Origin: Sorex araneus
Lineage: Eukaryota > Chordata > Mammalia > Eulipotyphla > Soricidae
NCBI RefSeq assembly: GCF_027595985.1
Contig: NC_073303.1
Coordinates: 370,028,386-370,092,385, forward strand
Length of the DNA: 64,000 nucleotides
Direction: 5' to 3'
A model generated the notes under the pieces. The model ran no database searches, was not told where the DNA came from, and worked only from the letters and a program-made list of their open reading frames with translations. A program made the position numbers and the translations under genes. Positions 48,201 to 55,424 of this stretch are shown piece by piece. Position 1 is the stretch's first letter, and the number at the start of each line of letters is the position of its first letter.

Positions 48201-50648
48201 ATCCCCAGCACTATCTTTCCACCCCAAGGACGTTACTTGCCAAATGCATGTCTTAACATCACATCTGTGAATATTTTCCTCTAAGCCCTAAGACTGGAGA
48301 ATCAGTGGGAAGGGAAGGATCAGATCCCAGTTCTCCACTTGTTATGCTAGTTATTCTTTGAAAGAATTTATTTTAGGCACTGTGGTTTACAATACTGCAA
48401 ATGATATAGTTTCATGCACAACAAATTCTCTTTAGCTTTGTACATCTTTATCTGTAGGTTAATGACTCCTCAAATATCCTGAACCTATTATCACATTTAA
48501 GGGGTCTAGGTGGTACTTTCTTTTGATGGAAACCAGTGGAACAAGTGTGACTTTTAATACACACACACACACACATATATATATATACATATATATTGTT
48601 ATTTACCTATTAAAGGATTTCAGTGGCTTTGTGGCAGTGTCATTCAGGTTAGAAGGGATAGAGTGGTTGTGTGAGCACAAGAGATTGAGTAGAACAGATA
48701 TTAAGATAGAAACCCAGCTGGACTTGTTCCCATTGCACTGTGGATAAGATACCTGATTGCATAGTCTATGGACGCAACCATGATCTTTGGAGTGAAGAAC
48801 ACTGAAGATCAAATATTGGTAAAGGAAGGGCAAGTCTCTGAGTGGCCAGAGAGCTCTCTTGGGGTCACTCACTGGTGTTGCTCAGAACTTCCGGTAAAGA
48901 CCCAGACCCATGTTTTGGGGGAGGTTGGGAACCATCCACTGTAGCACTGTAGCACTGTCTCCTGTTGTTCATCGATTAGCTTGAGCGGGAACCAGTAACA
49001 TCTCCATTGTGAGACTTGTTGTCACTGTTATTGGCATGTCGATTACCATGGCAGTCCTGTGATTATCTACCTTGTCTGTGATCTACCCCGTCTGCTGCAG
49101 AATGAAAGTAAATGTGTGAAGATGATGAACCAAATAGGTCTCTTTAACATCGGCTTCATAGAGGAGCTGAAGGCGCAGGTCCTTGAAATGAGATACACCA
49201 AGGGAGGGCTCAGCATGTTCGTCCTGCTGCCGGCGGCCTCGGAAGACAACCTGAGAAGCCTGAAAGAGGTGAAGCTCTATTCCCACGCCTGGGAAAAATG
49301 TCCCGTTACAGACCTTTGCACTGTGGGACACGTCGAGGAAGGACAGTACCTGAGCAGTCAGGGATTTCAAAGTATCCATAAGAATCTGAATTTGATCTAT
49401 GATTTAGTCTGTATTTATTTAGGACAAAAGAACAAATGTCAGATAAGACTTTCCTCTCTAAGGAACTGTTTCCGGCCCCCTCTGCCCCCCCCCCACACCA
49501 ACCCAAGTCCAAGGATATTAATGCTGAGTAACTTGAAAATTGCTCTAAATGAAACAGCACTTCCTTTTCTCTGACAATCCCGACCTCTGGCCTCTTGCTC
49601 AGACTATTTTGTCCTAGCTCAGCTAAAATTTAAATCCTGTTTTGGGGTGGATGGAACCTTGATGTTAGATGACATTAATCTTGGATGAGGTAACTTGTGA
49701 GGTAGCACTGACGGATGATTGCAGACACTATTTCACATTACCTGGTGGGATAAAAAGAGATAGAAGGGAAAGTGAGAAATACCAGCGCAGTAATAACAGA
49801 AATAAACAGTATTGAAAATTGATTGTATGCCAGCAATGTGTTAAGTGCTTTCATACGTTATTTTCTAATGGTCCTGCAAGCATGGAATGGACACCTCTAT
49901 ATTTCAGAGGTGAGGCTGAGTCTCATCTTAATCAACAGAGCTTTGCTGGGCTTTGAATACTAGCCTGTACTCAGCAAAGCACACAATTTTTCTTCTATAG
50001 TGGAAAGAGATATTATAAAATATAGGAAATATTATATAAATATAGGAGATTATAAAATATAGGAGATATTATAAAATATAGGAAGGAGATAAATAAAATC
50101 AAAGTGTTCTGAAGGTCAGGGATAGAAGCTAAAGACTTCTACCTCTTGTTGAACTAGATTCAGGCCCTTCGAAATCACTGGGATATTCTTTGCAGCCTCG
50201 CAATTTGATCCTAAGCATCTTTTTCTTTTTCTTCCTCCTGCAGCTTGAACAGAGCATCACCTATGAGAAACTAATGGCCTGGAGCAACTCAGAAAACCTG
50301 TCAGAGCAAAGAGTAGCCGTCTCCTTGCCCCAGTTCACCTTGGAAGACAGCTATGATCTCAATTCTATTCTCCAGGACATGGGGATCACAGACATCTTTG
50401 ATGAGACGAAAGCTGATCTTACTGGAATCTCTCCTAATCCCAATTTTTACCTGTCGAAAGTTATTCATAAAACCTTTGTGGAGGTGGATGAAAATGGCTC
50501 CGAGGCAGCGGCAGCCAGTGGGGCTGTGGGCATGGAGAAGTCCAGCCCGTCCTGGGTGACGTTTAACGTTGATCATCCTTTTCTCTTTTTCATCAGACAC
50601 AAAAACACCCAAACCATTCTCTTCTACGGCAGGGTTCTCTCTCCTTAA
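39043..50648 (+). CDS. SERPINB12: SERPINB12, clade B (ov-) serpin, complete coding region in seven exons
   Basis: Spliced CDS: 39043-39210, 41328-41459, 42984-43124, 44101-44218, 47423-47565, 49101-49268, 50244-50648. Together these make 1275 nt, encoding 424 residues plus TAA, with no frameshift or internal stop. Clade B serpins are intracellular serine or cysteine protease inhibitors without a cleaved signal peptide; here the N-terminus MDSLVEANSKFCFDLFQEI starts directly with helix A. Visible family marks are NIFFCPLSVSAALSMVRLGA (helix B), TLSIANRLYGE, NAVYFKAKWEKYF (strand 3A/shutter), the hinge ENGSEAAAASGAV, and the C-terminal HPFLFFIRH...ILFYGRV. Remembered human SERPINB12 aligns end to end, including MDSL at the start, YFGQLLSKLDR, SYDLNSILQDMGITDIFDET and the final SP. 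The predicted P1-P1' is K389-S390. An insertion of about 45 residues in the CD loop (exons 2-3) lengthens the protein. In other mammals SERPINB12 is an epithelial inhibitor of trypsin-like proteases. The ortholog call is strong; activity is inferred. Confidence 0.95.
39475..40430 (-). mobile_element. L1 3' fragment in SERPINB12 intron 1
   Basis: Antisense L1: the 3' UTR terminus at 39475-39600, then GTACAATCATTCTATGTCTGTCC and TGCATAGTATTCCATTGTGTAGATGG, the end of ORF2. It is diverged and has a local tandem repeat at 39898-39966. Confidence 0.8.
39898..39966. repeat. Short tandem repeat, about four units of GTAGAAGATATCTATCTA
   Basis: AGAAGATATCTA[C/T][A/C]TAGT units repeat inside the L1 3' UTR in intron 1. 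Confidence 0.85.
40432..40536. repeat. (TA)n/(CA)n compound microsatellite
   Basis: TA run of about 18 units, then CA and mixed TA/CA/TG. Confidence 0.92.
40545..40930 (-). mobile_element. Second L1 3'-end fragment in SERPINB12 intron 1
   Basis: CAGTTTCAGAGCTCTTCATGACC, TTCCAACACCCATCCTTTCACCAGTGCACATTTCCC, and GGTTCCTTCTCTGTC-like text: antisense L1 3' UTR, separated from the first copy by a microsatellite. Confidence 0.75.
41328..41459 (+). CDS. SERPINB12: SERPINB12 coding exon 2 (residues 57-100, CD loop)
   Basis: The acceptor is tcatcccacag at 41317-41327 and the donor is CAG|GTGAGA at 41460, phase 0 on both sides. The exon begins VLHFSEF, the conserved end of helix C/start of the CD loop. 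It then runs into a low-complexity Gly/Ser/Glu/Gln-rich stretch (residues about 66-100), which is the loop extended in SERPINB12. The loop part is poorly conserved with what I remember of human, as expected for a surface loop. One Cys (CLR) is present in it. Confidence 0.9.
41753..41850 (+). mobile_element. Old SINE head fragment
   Basis: GGGCCTGGGGATATGGCTCC, TATGCCTTGCATGCACGAGACCTGGGTCCTATCC. Only the tRNA-like head is recognisable. Confidence 0.5.
41905..42458 (+). mobile_element. 5'-truncated L1 with ORF2 end and 3' UTR (SERPINB12 intron 2)
   Basis: Starts in the end of ORF2 (GAGTATCATGCTGAGTGAAATGAGTCAGAAGG, encoding the LSEMSQ-type segment). It includes a (GA)n run at 42238-42275 and ends CTCAAGGTGATTCAATAAAAAAATAAA. 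Confidence 0.85.
42238..42275. repeat. (GA)n microsatellite
   Basis: Perfect GA run of about 17 units in an L1 3' UTR. Confidence 0.93.
42544..42788 (+). mobile_element. Full-length SINE family B in SERPINB12 intron 2
   Basis: Head GGCTGGAGCGAGAGCACAGC, B box GGGTTTGGTTCC (mutated), full family B body, and 3' end GATGACAGTGACAGTGA with no A-tail. Target duplication TGGGGAACA at 42535-42543 and 42789-42797. Confidence 0.93.
42984..43124 (+). CDS. SERPINB12: SERPINB12 coding exon 3 (residues 101-147)
   Basis: The acceptor is tctgttttag ending at 42983 and the donor is CAG|GTGAGC at 43125, phase 0. The exon opens with SESSSDQSEVLS, the end of the CD loop. It then has the helix D-E/strand 2A core YFGQLLSKLDR and TLSIANRLYGE. 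A second AG four bases downstream of the acceptor (42986-42987) would break the frame, which decides the chosen site. Confidence 0.93.
43417..43430 (+). promoter_or_regulatory. Candidate CTCF-like motif in SERPINB12 intron 3
   Basis: CCACCAGAGGGAGC resembles the CTCF core (CCACNAGRKGGCRS) with one departure, A for C near the 3' end. It is not in a recognised repeat. A motif match alone is weak evidence of binding. Confidence 0.35.
44101..44218 (+). CDS. SERPINB12: SERPINB12 coding exon 4 (residues 148-187, ends in split Gly codon)
   Basis: The acceptor is ttaacag ending at 44100 and the donor is CAAG|GTGCGG at 44219, phase 1. It encodes EYLDSVIQFYHTTFESVDF followed by INFWVESQSQ, the helix E-F region. 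The last base is the first base of a Gly codon completed by the next exon. Confidence 0.93.
44462..44649 (-). mobile_element. SINE family A in SERPINB12 intron 4
   Basis: Young-looking antisense full-length copy from the (ATTTT)n tail through CTTTTTGGGTCACACCCAGC to ATCGCTCCAGCCCCC. Confidence 0.92.
44655..45065 (-). mobile_element. L1 3'-end fragment in SERPINB12 intron 4
   Basis: AATGGAATCACCTTGAGAAACACAG, ATGATTGGGTTTCAGTC, TGTCCCTTCGCCAATGTGC and a (TCTG)n tract at 44838-44880: antisense L1 3' UTR. Confidence 0.8.
45310..45500 (-). mobile_element. Old L1-like fragment in intron 4
   Basis: TCTCAGCTATTGTACATAATGC and GAATTGATGGGGTATTTTTGC are reminiscent of antisense L1 ORF2 end text (compare 1410-1500). 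Diverged. Confidence 0.4.
45580..45750 (-). mobile_element. Old SINE family A copy in intron 4
   Basis: GGGCTCACTCTTGGCTCTGAGCTCAGGAATCACTCCTGGC, then AACTTGGGTCAGTTACATGC. Degenerate head. Confidence 0.7.
46499..46708 (+). mobile_element. SINE family A with internal duplication, intron 4
   Basis: The body unit GCCAGGAGTGATTCCTGAGTGCAGAGC is nearly duplicated (about 46594-46620 and 46622-46648), making this copy longer than its siblings. It ends GGTGTGACCCAAAAAGC plus A-tail. Confidence 0.9.
47423..47565 (+). CDS. SERPINB12: SERPINB12 coding exon 5 (through residue 234)
   Basis: The acceptor is ctccctag ending at 47422, with GT completing the split Gly codon. The exon encodes GKIKELF then the serpin signature LVNAVYFKAKWEKYF and the VDAPF loop. 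The frame-compatible donor is GAG|GTACTT at 47566 (phase 0), which departs from consensus at +4 and +5. A better-looking GTGAGG lies five bases upstream at 47561 but would break the frame into the next exon. Confidence 0.9.
47681..47885 (-). mobile_element. Old SINE family A copy with (AATT)n start, intron 5
   Basis: Begins with a near-palindromic TTAATTAATT tract, then GCCATGCCAAGTGATGCTTAGG. The body carries an internal repeat of CATCCCATATGA-like text around 47784-47830 and ends GCGCCCCACCC. Confidence 0.65.
47958..48015. repeat. Tandem direct repeat, 36-base period, intron 5
   Basis: ATTCATGATCTTATTTGTTC is repeated exactly at 47958 and 47994. Confidence 0.9.
48105..48237 (-). mobile_element. 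Old SINE family A copy, intron 5
   Basis: GGGCCACACCCGACAAAGCTCAGGG, GGCTTTGCACTCAG, GGCTGCGTCCAAGGC. Partly deleted. Confidence 0.65.
48559..48597. repeat. (AC)n(AT)n microsatellite, intron 5
   Basis: About eight AC units followed by AT units. Confidence 0.9.
48935..49048 (-). mobile_element. 3' part of SINE family B, intron 5
   Basis: Antisense: CACTGTAGCACTGTCTCCTGTTG, CATCGATTAGCTTGAGC, AACATCTCCATTGTGAG and TGTTATTGGCATGTCGAT. It ends about 50 bases before the exon at 49101. Confidence 0.8.
49101..49268 (+). CDS. SERPINB12: SERPINB12 coding exon 6 (residues 235-290)
   Basis: The acceptor is tctgctgcag ending at 49100 and the donor is GAG|GTGAAG at 49269, phase 0. It encodes KMMNQIGLFNIGFIEELKAQ and the sheet B segment ending FVLLP. 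A partial antisense SINE lies about 50 bases upstream of the acceptor. Confidence 0.93.
50244..50648 (+). CDS. SERPINB12: SERPINB12 terminal coding exon (residues 291-424, reactive centre loop, stop)
   Basis: The acceptor is cttcctcctgcag ending at 50243, after a long pyrimidine tract; TAA is at 50646-50648. The exon encodes SYDLNSILQDMGITDIFDE and SKVIHKTFVEVDENG. The hinge follows, with P15 Gly375, P14 Ser376 and P12-P9 Ala378-381. By alignment P1 is Lys389 (codon 50538-50540) and P1' is Ser390. The small P14 residue and the Ala run are what inhibitory serpins have. The C-terminus is HPFLFFIRH...GRVLSP. Confidence 0.95.
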   Translation, partial: LEQSITYEKLMAWSNSENLSEQRVAVSLPQFTLEDSYDLNSILQDMGITDIFDETKADLTGISPNPNFYLSKVIHKTFVEVDENGSEAAAASGAVGMEKSSPSWVTFNVDHPFLFFIRHKNTQTILFYGRVLSP

Positions 50649-51269
50649 GAGAACACAGCCTCTATCCCCGGGAAGCTGGAAGAAAACAGCAATGCAATCT
50701 TCCCCTGGTCAAACATGGGCACTTGGATCTTGGTTACTAGCTCAAGCATTCTTTTTTCCATCTTTGCTTGCAACAGTGCCAGAGTCCCTCCTGGTATGTG
50801 TTTGTCCTTATCTTCCTTTCACCCTGCAGCTGATTTTTCTGTTAGTGTCGAAGGGCTCTTCCTCCACCTCTAACGTTTTGCTTCTTTATACTTTCAAGAG
50901 CATAAGTTTAACTCCGCTCTCCCCCTCTGCTGTGACCTGCAAGTCCACATAATTGAGAATGACACTCACTTCATCCAAGTTGCTGAAGGAAGGAAGGAAT
51001 CTTGAAAGTTGTTATGAGACCACTTCTCAGGGATGGCAGACTTAGAAAGCAGTTGAACATGGTGGCAAGAGAAAACGCACCCGTGGTGTGTTCTGGCCCC
51101 TCAGCCCTCTTTCCAGGACAGAGAAATAGCTGTGCATCACTGGCAGAGATGTCTTGCGTCTTCCTGCTACCTGTTTACTGCACAGAAGCTGGCTGCCCTA
51201 TGAGATGCTTATCACTTGGGGACGGAGGATCTGTGGGTGATTTAAGTGATAGCTTAAGATGTAAGACAG

Positions 51270-51433
51270 GGGCCAGAGTGTTAGTATGGTGGGTTGGGCA
51301 TTTGCCTTGCATGTGGCCAATCTAGGTTTGATCCTTGGTATCTCCATCTGGTCCCCAGGAGTAATTCCTGAATGCAGAGCCAGGAGTAACCCCTGCATAT
51401 CACCGGATGGGACCCAAAAAGCCAAAAAAAAAA
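51270..51433 (+). mobile_element. SINE family A in the SERPINB12 3' flank
   Basis: GGGGCCAGAGTGTTAGTATGGTGGG head with a shortened centre, GATGGGACCCAAAAAGCC end, A-tail, and AAGATG-like flanks. Confidence 0.85.
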
Positions 51434-51452
51434 AAGATGCAGAACTGTCGTC

Positions 51453-51458
51453 AATAAA
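51453..51458 (+). terminator. Candidate polyA signal AATAAA, about 0.8 kb after the SERPINB12 stop
   Basis: This is the first canonical AATAAA after the stop at 50648. It sits about 20 bases beyond the A-tail of a SINE (51270-51433), so the hexamer may be a recent gain. Alternatives are ATTAAA at 52186-52191 and AATAAA at 52566-52571. The sequence alone cannot say which is used. Confidence 0.3.
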
Positions 51459-51459
51459 C

Positions 51460-52610
51460 TTTTTTTTCCTGTTGCTCAGAGCAAGAAAACAGTATCTGAC
51501 GAATTTGAAGTTGAGCTAAGAGAGTACCAAGTCAATTGAAAACAATTGGTCTTCCTGAGTCTTAGGATAAAACTTTCCTCCCACCTTTTTCTTTCTTCCA
51601 CAAAGCATTCTCGTCTATAGTTAGTCCCAGATACCAAATACAGTGAGCTGGGCGGAGAAACACTGCCCTCGCCGTGGAAGAGAAGCCTTGCTCTCATGTG
51701 GACCCCACTCCCAGGCTCCCCATTCACCTCTTTCTATCCTATAGTCCCATGTGAGTGTCCCAAGAGCTGGGTGTGGGATGTTGGCCTTGGAAACTGGCGG
51801 GAAAGCTGTTGACTTTCCATCACACAAAACGGGTTGATTGAAAGTGGATCTCTGAGTTCTCAAGACTCTAGGATTTGCAAGCTTCCTTTGCCCCCCGAGG
51901 TTCTGAGTTCTTGGTCTCTCTGCTTTAGCCGAGCGCTCTGGACTGACCACTGACATTCAAGCATTCATCTGTCTCCCAAGAAGGTCAATCTCTCGTCTTA
52001 GTCGTGGCCAGACCAGTCCTCCTCCCAGTGCCTGTACAGTGAAGGATAGCCGAAGCAGTGAAGGGGGAAGGAAAGTTAACTATGTTAACCACACCTATAT
52101 CCTGAAGAGCCCCTGCCCTGCTAGCTCTCCTTTCCTCCTTCTTAGAGCAGTGATGCAAGATCCACCTTCTTCATGGCTTCTCATTATTAAAGATTGCTGA
52201 TGGCATAAAGGTTCTCATTGGTAATGTGATGTGCTTTGAGGCAACTCCACCAAAAAAGTATTGAGCCACAGACTACACTTATCTCAGATGATCAATAGTT
52301 TCCTGGGGTTGCTTTCTGGGTTGATGTTTTGAGGGTTGATTGTATGCTAACCCGATGTCACTGCCAGACTTGAAGCTGGCTGTGTGTGACCTTCGGTACA
52401 GAATGACACCGGCTTACCTTTGCTGCTGCTTCTTTTCTTCCATAAACTTACATTTGTATGAAAAATTTTCAGACTGTTAATCACAAGGGGAAATATATCT
52501 ACTTACAGGAATGAGGAAAGGGTGAGATTCTTAAATCTTTCTGTAAATAAGTAAACACAATCTTGAATAAAGCACTTTTGCCCTCAGTTGCAATATGTGA
52601 AATGTGTTGC
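51460..52610. other. Unique sequence downstream of SERPINB12
   Basis: No gene or repeat is recognised. It contains the alternative polyA-like hexamers listed above and may include 3' UTR. Confidence 0.4.
52566..52571 (+). terminator. Alternative candidate polyA signal AATAAA
   Basis: A canonical hexamer followed within about 25 bases by T-rich and GT-containing sequence (cttttgccctcagttg). It would give a 3' UTR of about 1.9 kb. Confidence 0.25.
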
Positions 52611-52624
52611 CAGAACATAAATTT

Positions 52625-52780
52625 GGGGCTGGAGAGATAGTACAGCAGGTAGGGCATTTGCCTTGCATGCAGCTGACCTGGGTTCGATTCCTAGCATCCC
52701 ATATGGTCCCTGAACACCGCCAGGAGTAACCCCTGTGCATTGCCGGCTGTGACCCAAAAGCAAAAAACAAACAAAAAGCC
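52625..52780 (+). mobile_element. SINE family A
   Basis: Slightly shortened (missing one GAGTAATTCCTGAGTGC unit). Target duplication CATAAATTT at 52616-52624 and 52781-52789. Confidence 0.92.
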
Positions 52781-52844
52781 CATAAATTTAACTAAAAATG
52801 TTGATCCCCAAATATAAAAACACATAATACTAACAATTCATCTC

Positions 52845-52846
<2 letters not shown>

Positions 52847-52891
<45 letters not shown>
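52847..52891. repeat. (AT)n microsatellite
   Basis: Perfect AT run of about 22 units. Confidence 0.95.
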
Positions 52892-52896
<5 letters not shown>

Positions 52897-53295
52897 GCAG
52901 GATCTCCTGCCCCTGAGTCAGGCTGTCTTAACAGGGGTCCCCTTGGAAGGGGGCGGGTTGAGTTTCCCTCCTCGCCCCAAGCAGAGCCCCAGCATTCGAA
53001 AACCTCCAGAACCCAGTCATAGCCATGCTCAAGGCCACTCTCCACACACTAAGATGAGCCTCACCCATGAAGGCACTGACAGAGGAACCCTGTCAGTGGG
53101 TTCCCACAGAGGGACCTGTGGCTGAGATCTCCAAGCCTGCTCAGATTGGAACTGGGCCTCCTCCACCCAGATCCCCACTTTTCCAGTGTCATGGGCAGTC
53201 ACACCCACAAACTGCCCATGGCACCATGTAATCTCATCAACAGCCAAGATCCAGAGACTATAAAACAAAGCTCTTGGAAGAGAATAATGCAGAAT

Positions 53296-53466
53296 ATTGC
53301 ATGGCAGAGCCTGGCAAGGTACCTGTGGTGTATTCGATATGCCAAAAACAGTAACAATAATGGGCCTCATTCCCCTGATCCTGAATGCAACAGGGATGAA
53401 TGGAGACATTACTGGCACCCACTCAGGCAAATCAATGAGCAATGGGACAACAGTGATACAGTGATG
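53296..53466 (+). mobile_element. SINE family B 3' part, subfamily with insertion
   Basis: ATTGCATGGCAGAGCCTGGC, GTATTCGATATGCC, then an extra CCTGAATGCAACAGGGATG-containing segment also seen at 11274. It ends ACAGTGATACAGTGATG. Confidence 0.8.
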
Positions 53467-53599
53467 TAGAAAATGTATGTTTTGTACCATTCACAATTTC
53501 TGCTGAACTTCCACCATAAATAATATAAGAAAAGGATGGAAACTCACAACTCTAAAACTATGAATGGAAACCAACAATCATCAGAATATGGAAGGGATG

Positions 53600-53680
53600 G
53601 ACCAGAGTGATGTTATGGGGGCAGGGTACTTGCTTTGTATGAGGCCAACATGGGTTTGATCCCTAGCACCCCAGGTCGTC
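53600..53680 (+). mobile_element. Old SINE family A head, cut by an LTR insertion
   Basis: GGACCAGAGTGATGTTATGG, GGGTTTGATCCCTAGCACCCC, then it stops at the LTR boundary (53681). The 3' half of a SINE appears at about 55330-55420, so the retrovirus may have split one copy. Confidence 0.6.
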
Positions 53681-54271
53681 TGTAAAAAACTAAAGTTCGC
53701 CGAGGGGTGCGTGCACTCGTGGGCTCTCAGGGCGGCTCTGTCTCACCGCCCGCGTTCGGTGCCCTGCAACCGCAGTGTGTGGACTGGATCGGGACGGCCG
53801 GTGGTCAAGGACAGGCGAAGGAAGAACGAGGACCAAGCTGGTTGCTGATTAGTTACCGTTTATTCAATCTTCCATCTTTCTCATCTCCCGCACTCCCAGC
53901 TCCGGCCTCTCTCTGGATCTACCGCTCAACTGCTGCCTCTCCCAGGCTTCTCTCTCTCCTCCTGGATCTGGCCCCTGGAAAGAAGATACAAAACCAAAAC
54001 CGAAGCCCTCTTTGGGCTGAAAGCACTTGGATTTACATCCCAAAGACAGGCTGGGCTGCAGCAAGAAATCTACATGTCAATTACAAACTAGGCAGCACCT
54101 GAAATTTACATCCCAAAGACTAGGCTGGGCCAGAGCCTGGAATCTACAATGTCAAGTCAAGCCTGGCTAGCACCTTAGATCTGCGGGTCAAAGATCAGCT
54201 AGGTTTCTGTGACAAAAGGTTTCTGTGACAAAACTCCTGAAGGCAGCTGGAAAAGGGGAAATATTCCAACA
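53681..54271 (-). mobile_element. Endogenous retrovirus LTR (class II/betaretrovirus-like)
   Basis: On the - strand it begins TGTTGGAATATTTCC and ends ...TTTTTTACA, about 591 bases with TG...CA-type ends. It has a polyA signal AATAAA at 53859-53864 (- strand) and a 16-base tandem duplication in U3 (54201-54232). A polypurine tract (AAAAAGGGGGGAGATG, - strand) abuts it at 54272-54286, marking it as a 3' LTR. No intact viral ORF is seen. The class is inferred from the polypurine tract and LTR layout. Confidence 0.75.
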
Positions 54272-55325
54272 TCTCCCCCCTTTTTGTTTAGAACAGATTT
54301 TAACCATAAAATAAAATGCTAGGCACAAAAAGTTCAATAACACTAGCAGAACACCTATTCTCTAGGACAGATACGCTTTCAGCAGGACCCATCCAAGGAT
54401 GAAATCCCATGGTTGTGTTTCTCCTCTCCTTGTCCAGTAAACATATAAGCATTCACAATATTAATCATTTTGTATGGGCATAGCAAGAGATGCATAAAAC
54501 TTTTAGAATTGCTCTCCGGGGGTCACCTCATCTCAGACTACAGCGCTCAGGCCAGATTAGTCTTTTCTAGCCCTAGCAGGGCCCTGTCTCGTCGTTGCTT
54601 TTGGATCATGACATGACACCCTGATGTAGGCAGGTAGATAGGGAAAGGCCCTTAGCAATGAAAATTGAGATTTAACAGAGTCTCTGGGAAGGGGACTCTT
54701 AAGATGTGCAGATTCAAGAAAACAAAAGACCCGGAAGAAACCATCAGCAGATCCTGAGGATAATGGACCCCTCCCCAGGGGGTTCCCCAAGGAAGGCCAT
54801 CACCACTCCCAACCTCCCTGGTAACCTCCTTAGCAACGGACTTTTACCTGGGAAGAAGCCCCCACGTGGGGGCATGTTGGAGAAACCCTATAAAGGCCAC
54901 CTTGACCAAGCTCTTAACATATAGTTAAGCATTAGGCGCTTTGGCCAGGCCCATCTCGATGCCAGGGTAGCACACAACTTACCGCTTTCCCTGGGTCCTT
55001 CTTCGTCCCACGTTGGGACCCTGCCTTTTAAGAGGGCTAGGAACTGAGGGCAACCAAGGCTACAGTCAAGAAAGCAGATGCCCGGGAATTAATAATATTC
55101 AAAGCCAATTAAATCTCAATTGCAAAGGCATAATATTAAATGTCTTCCTCTGTCCATACAAAAAGACATGCTCTGAATAAACTATGCAAAGGACTCAAGG
55201 AGAAGAGAAAAACATTATTTACAAGTCAACAGAACACTAAGAAAGAAGCTACAAATAAACAAAGAGGAATAGGAGCACTGTAACGGGAGTAACCCAATAA
55301 ACCTAAACTACTGAGGCTATGTTAT
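54272..55325 (-). mobile_element. Probable ERV internal remnant plus a possible second LTR-like piece
   Basis: Internal sequence upstream of the polypurine tract on the - strand, without recognisable gag, pol or env frames. A GC-richer block, 54567-55040, carries a + strand TATA-like box (CCTATAAAGGCC near 54889). It is bracketed by the inverted words CTAGCCCT (54567-54574) and AGGGCTAG (55033-55040). It may be a different insertion or a second LTR. No partner 5' LTR or primer-binding site was found in the window. Confidence 0.45.
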
Positions 55326-55420
55326 CCTACAGTCGTCCCCTAAGCCCACCAGGAGGAACCCCTGAAGGAAGAGCCAGGAGTCAGCCCTGTGTGCTGCCAG
55401 GCATGGCCCCCAAAGAAAAA
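55326..55420 (+). mobile_element. 3' half of SINE family A
   Basis: GTCCCCTAAGCCCACCAGGAGG, AGAGCCAGGAGTCAGCCC and GCATGGCCCCCAAAG. It probably continues the SINE head at 53600-53680 across the ERV. Confidence 0.7.
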
Positions 55421-55424
55421 CAGA

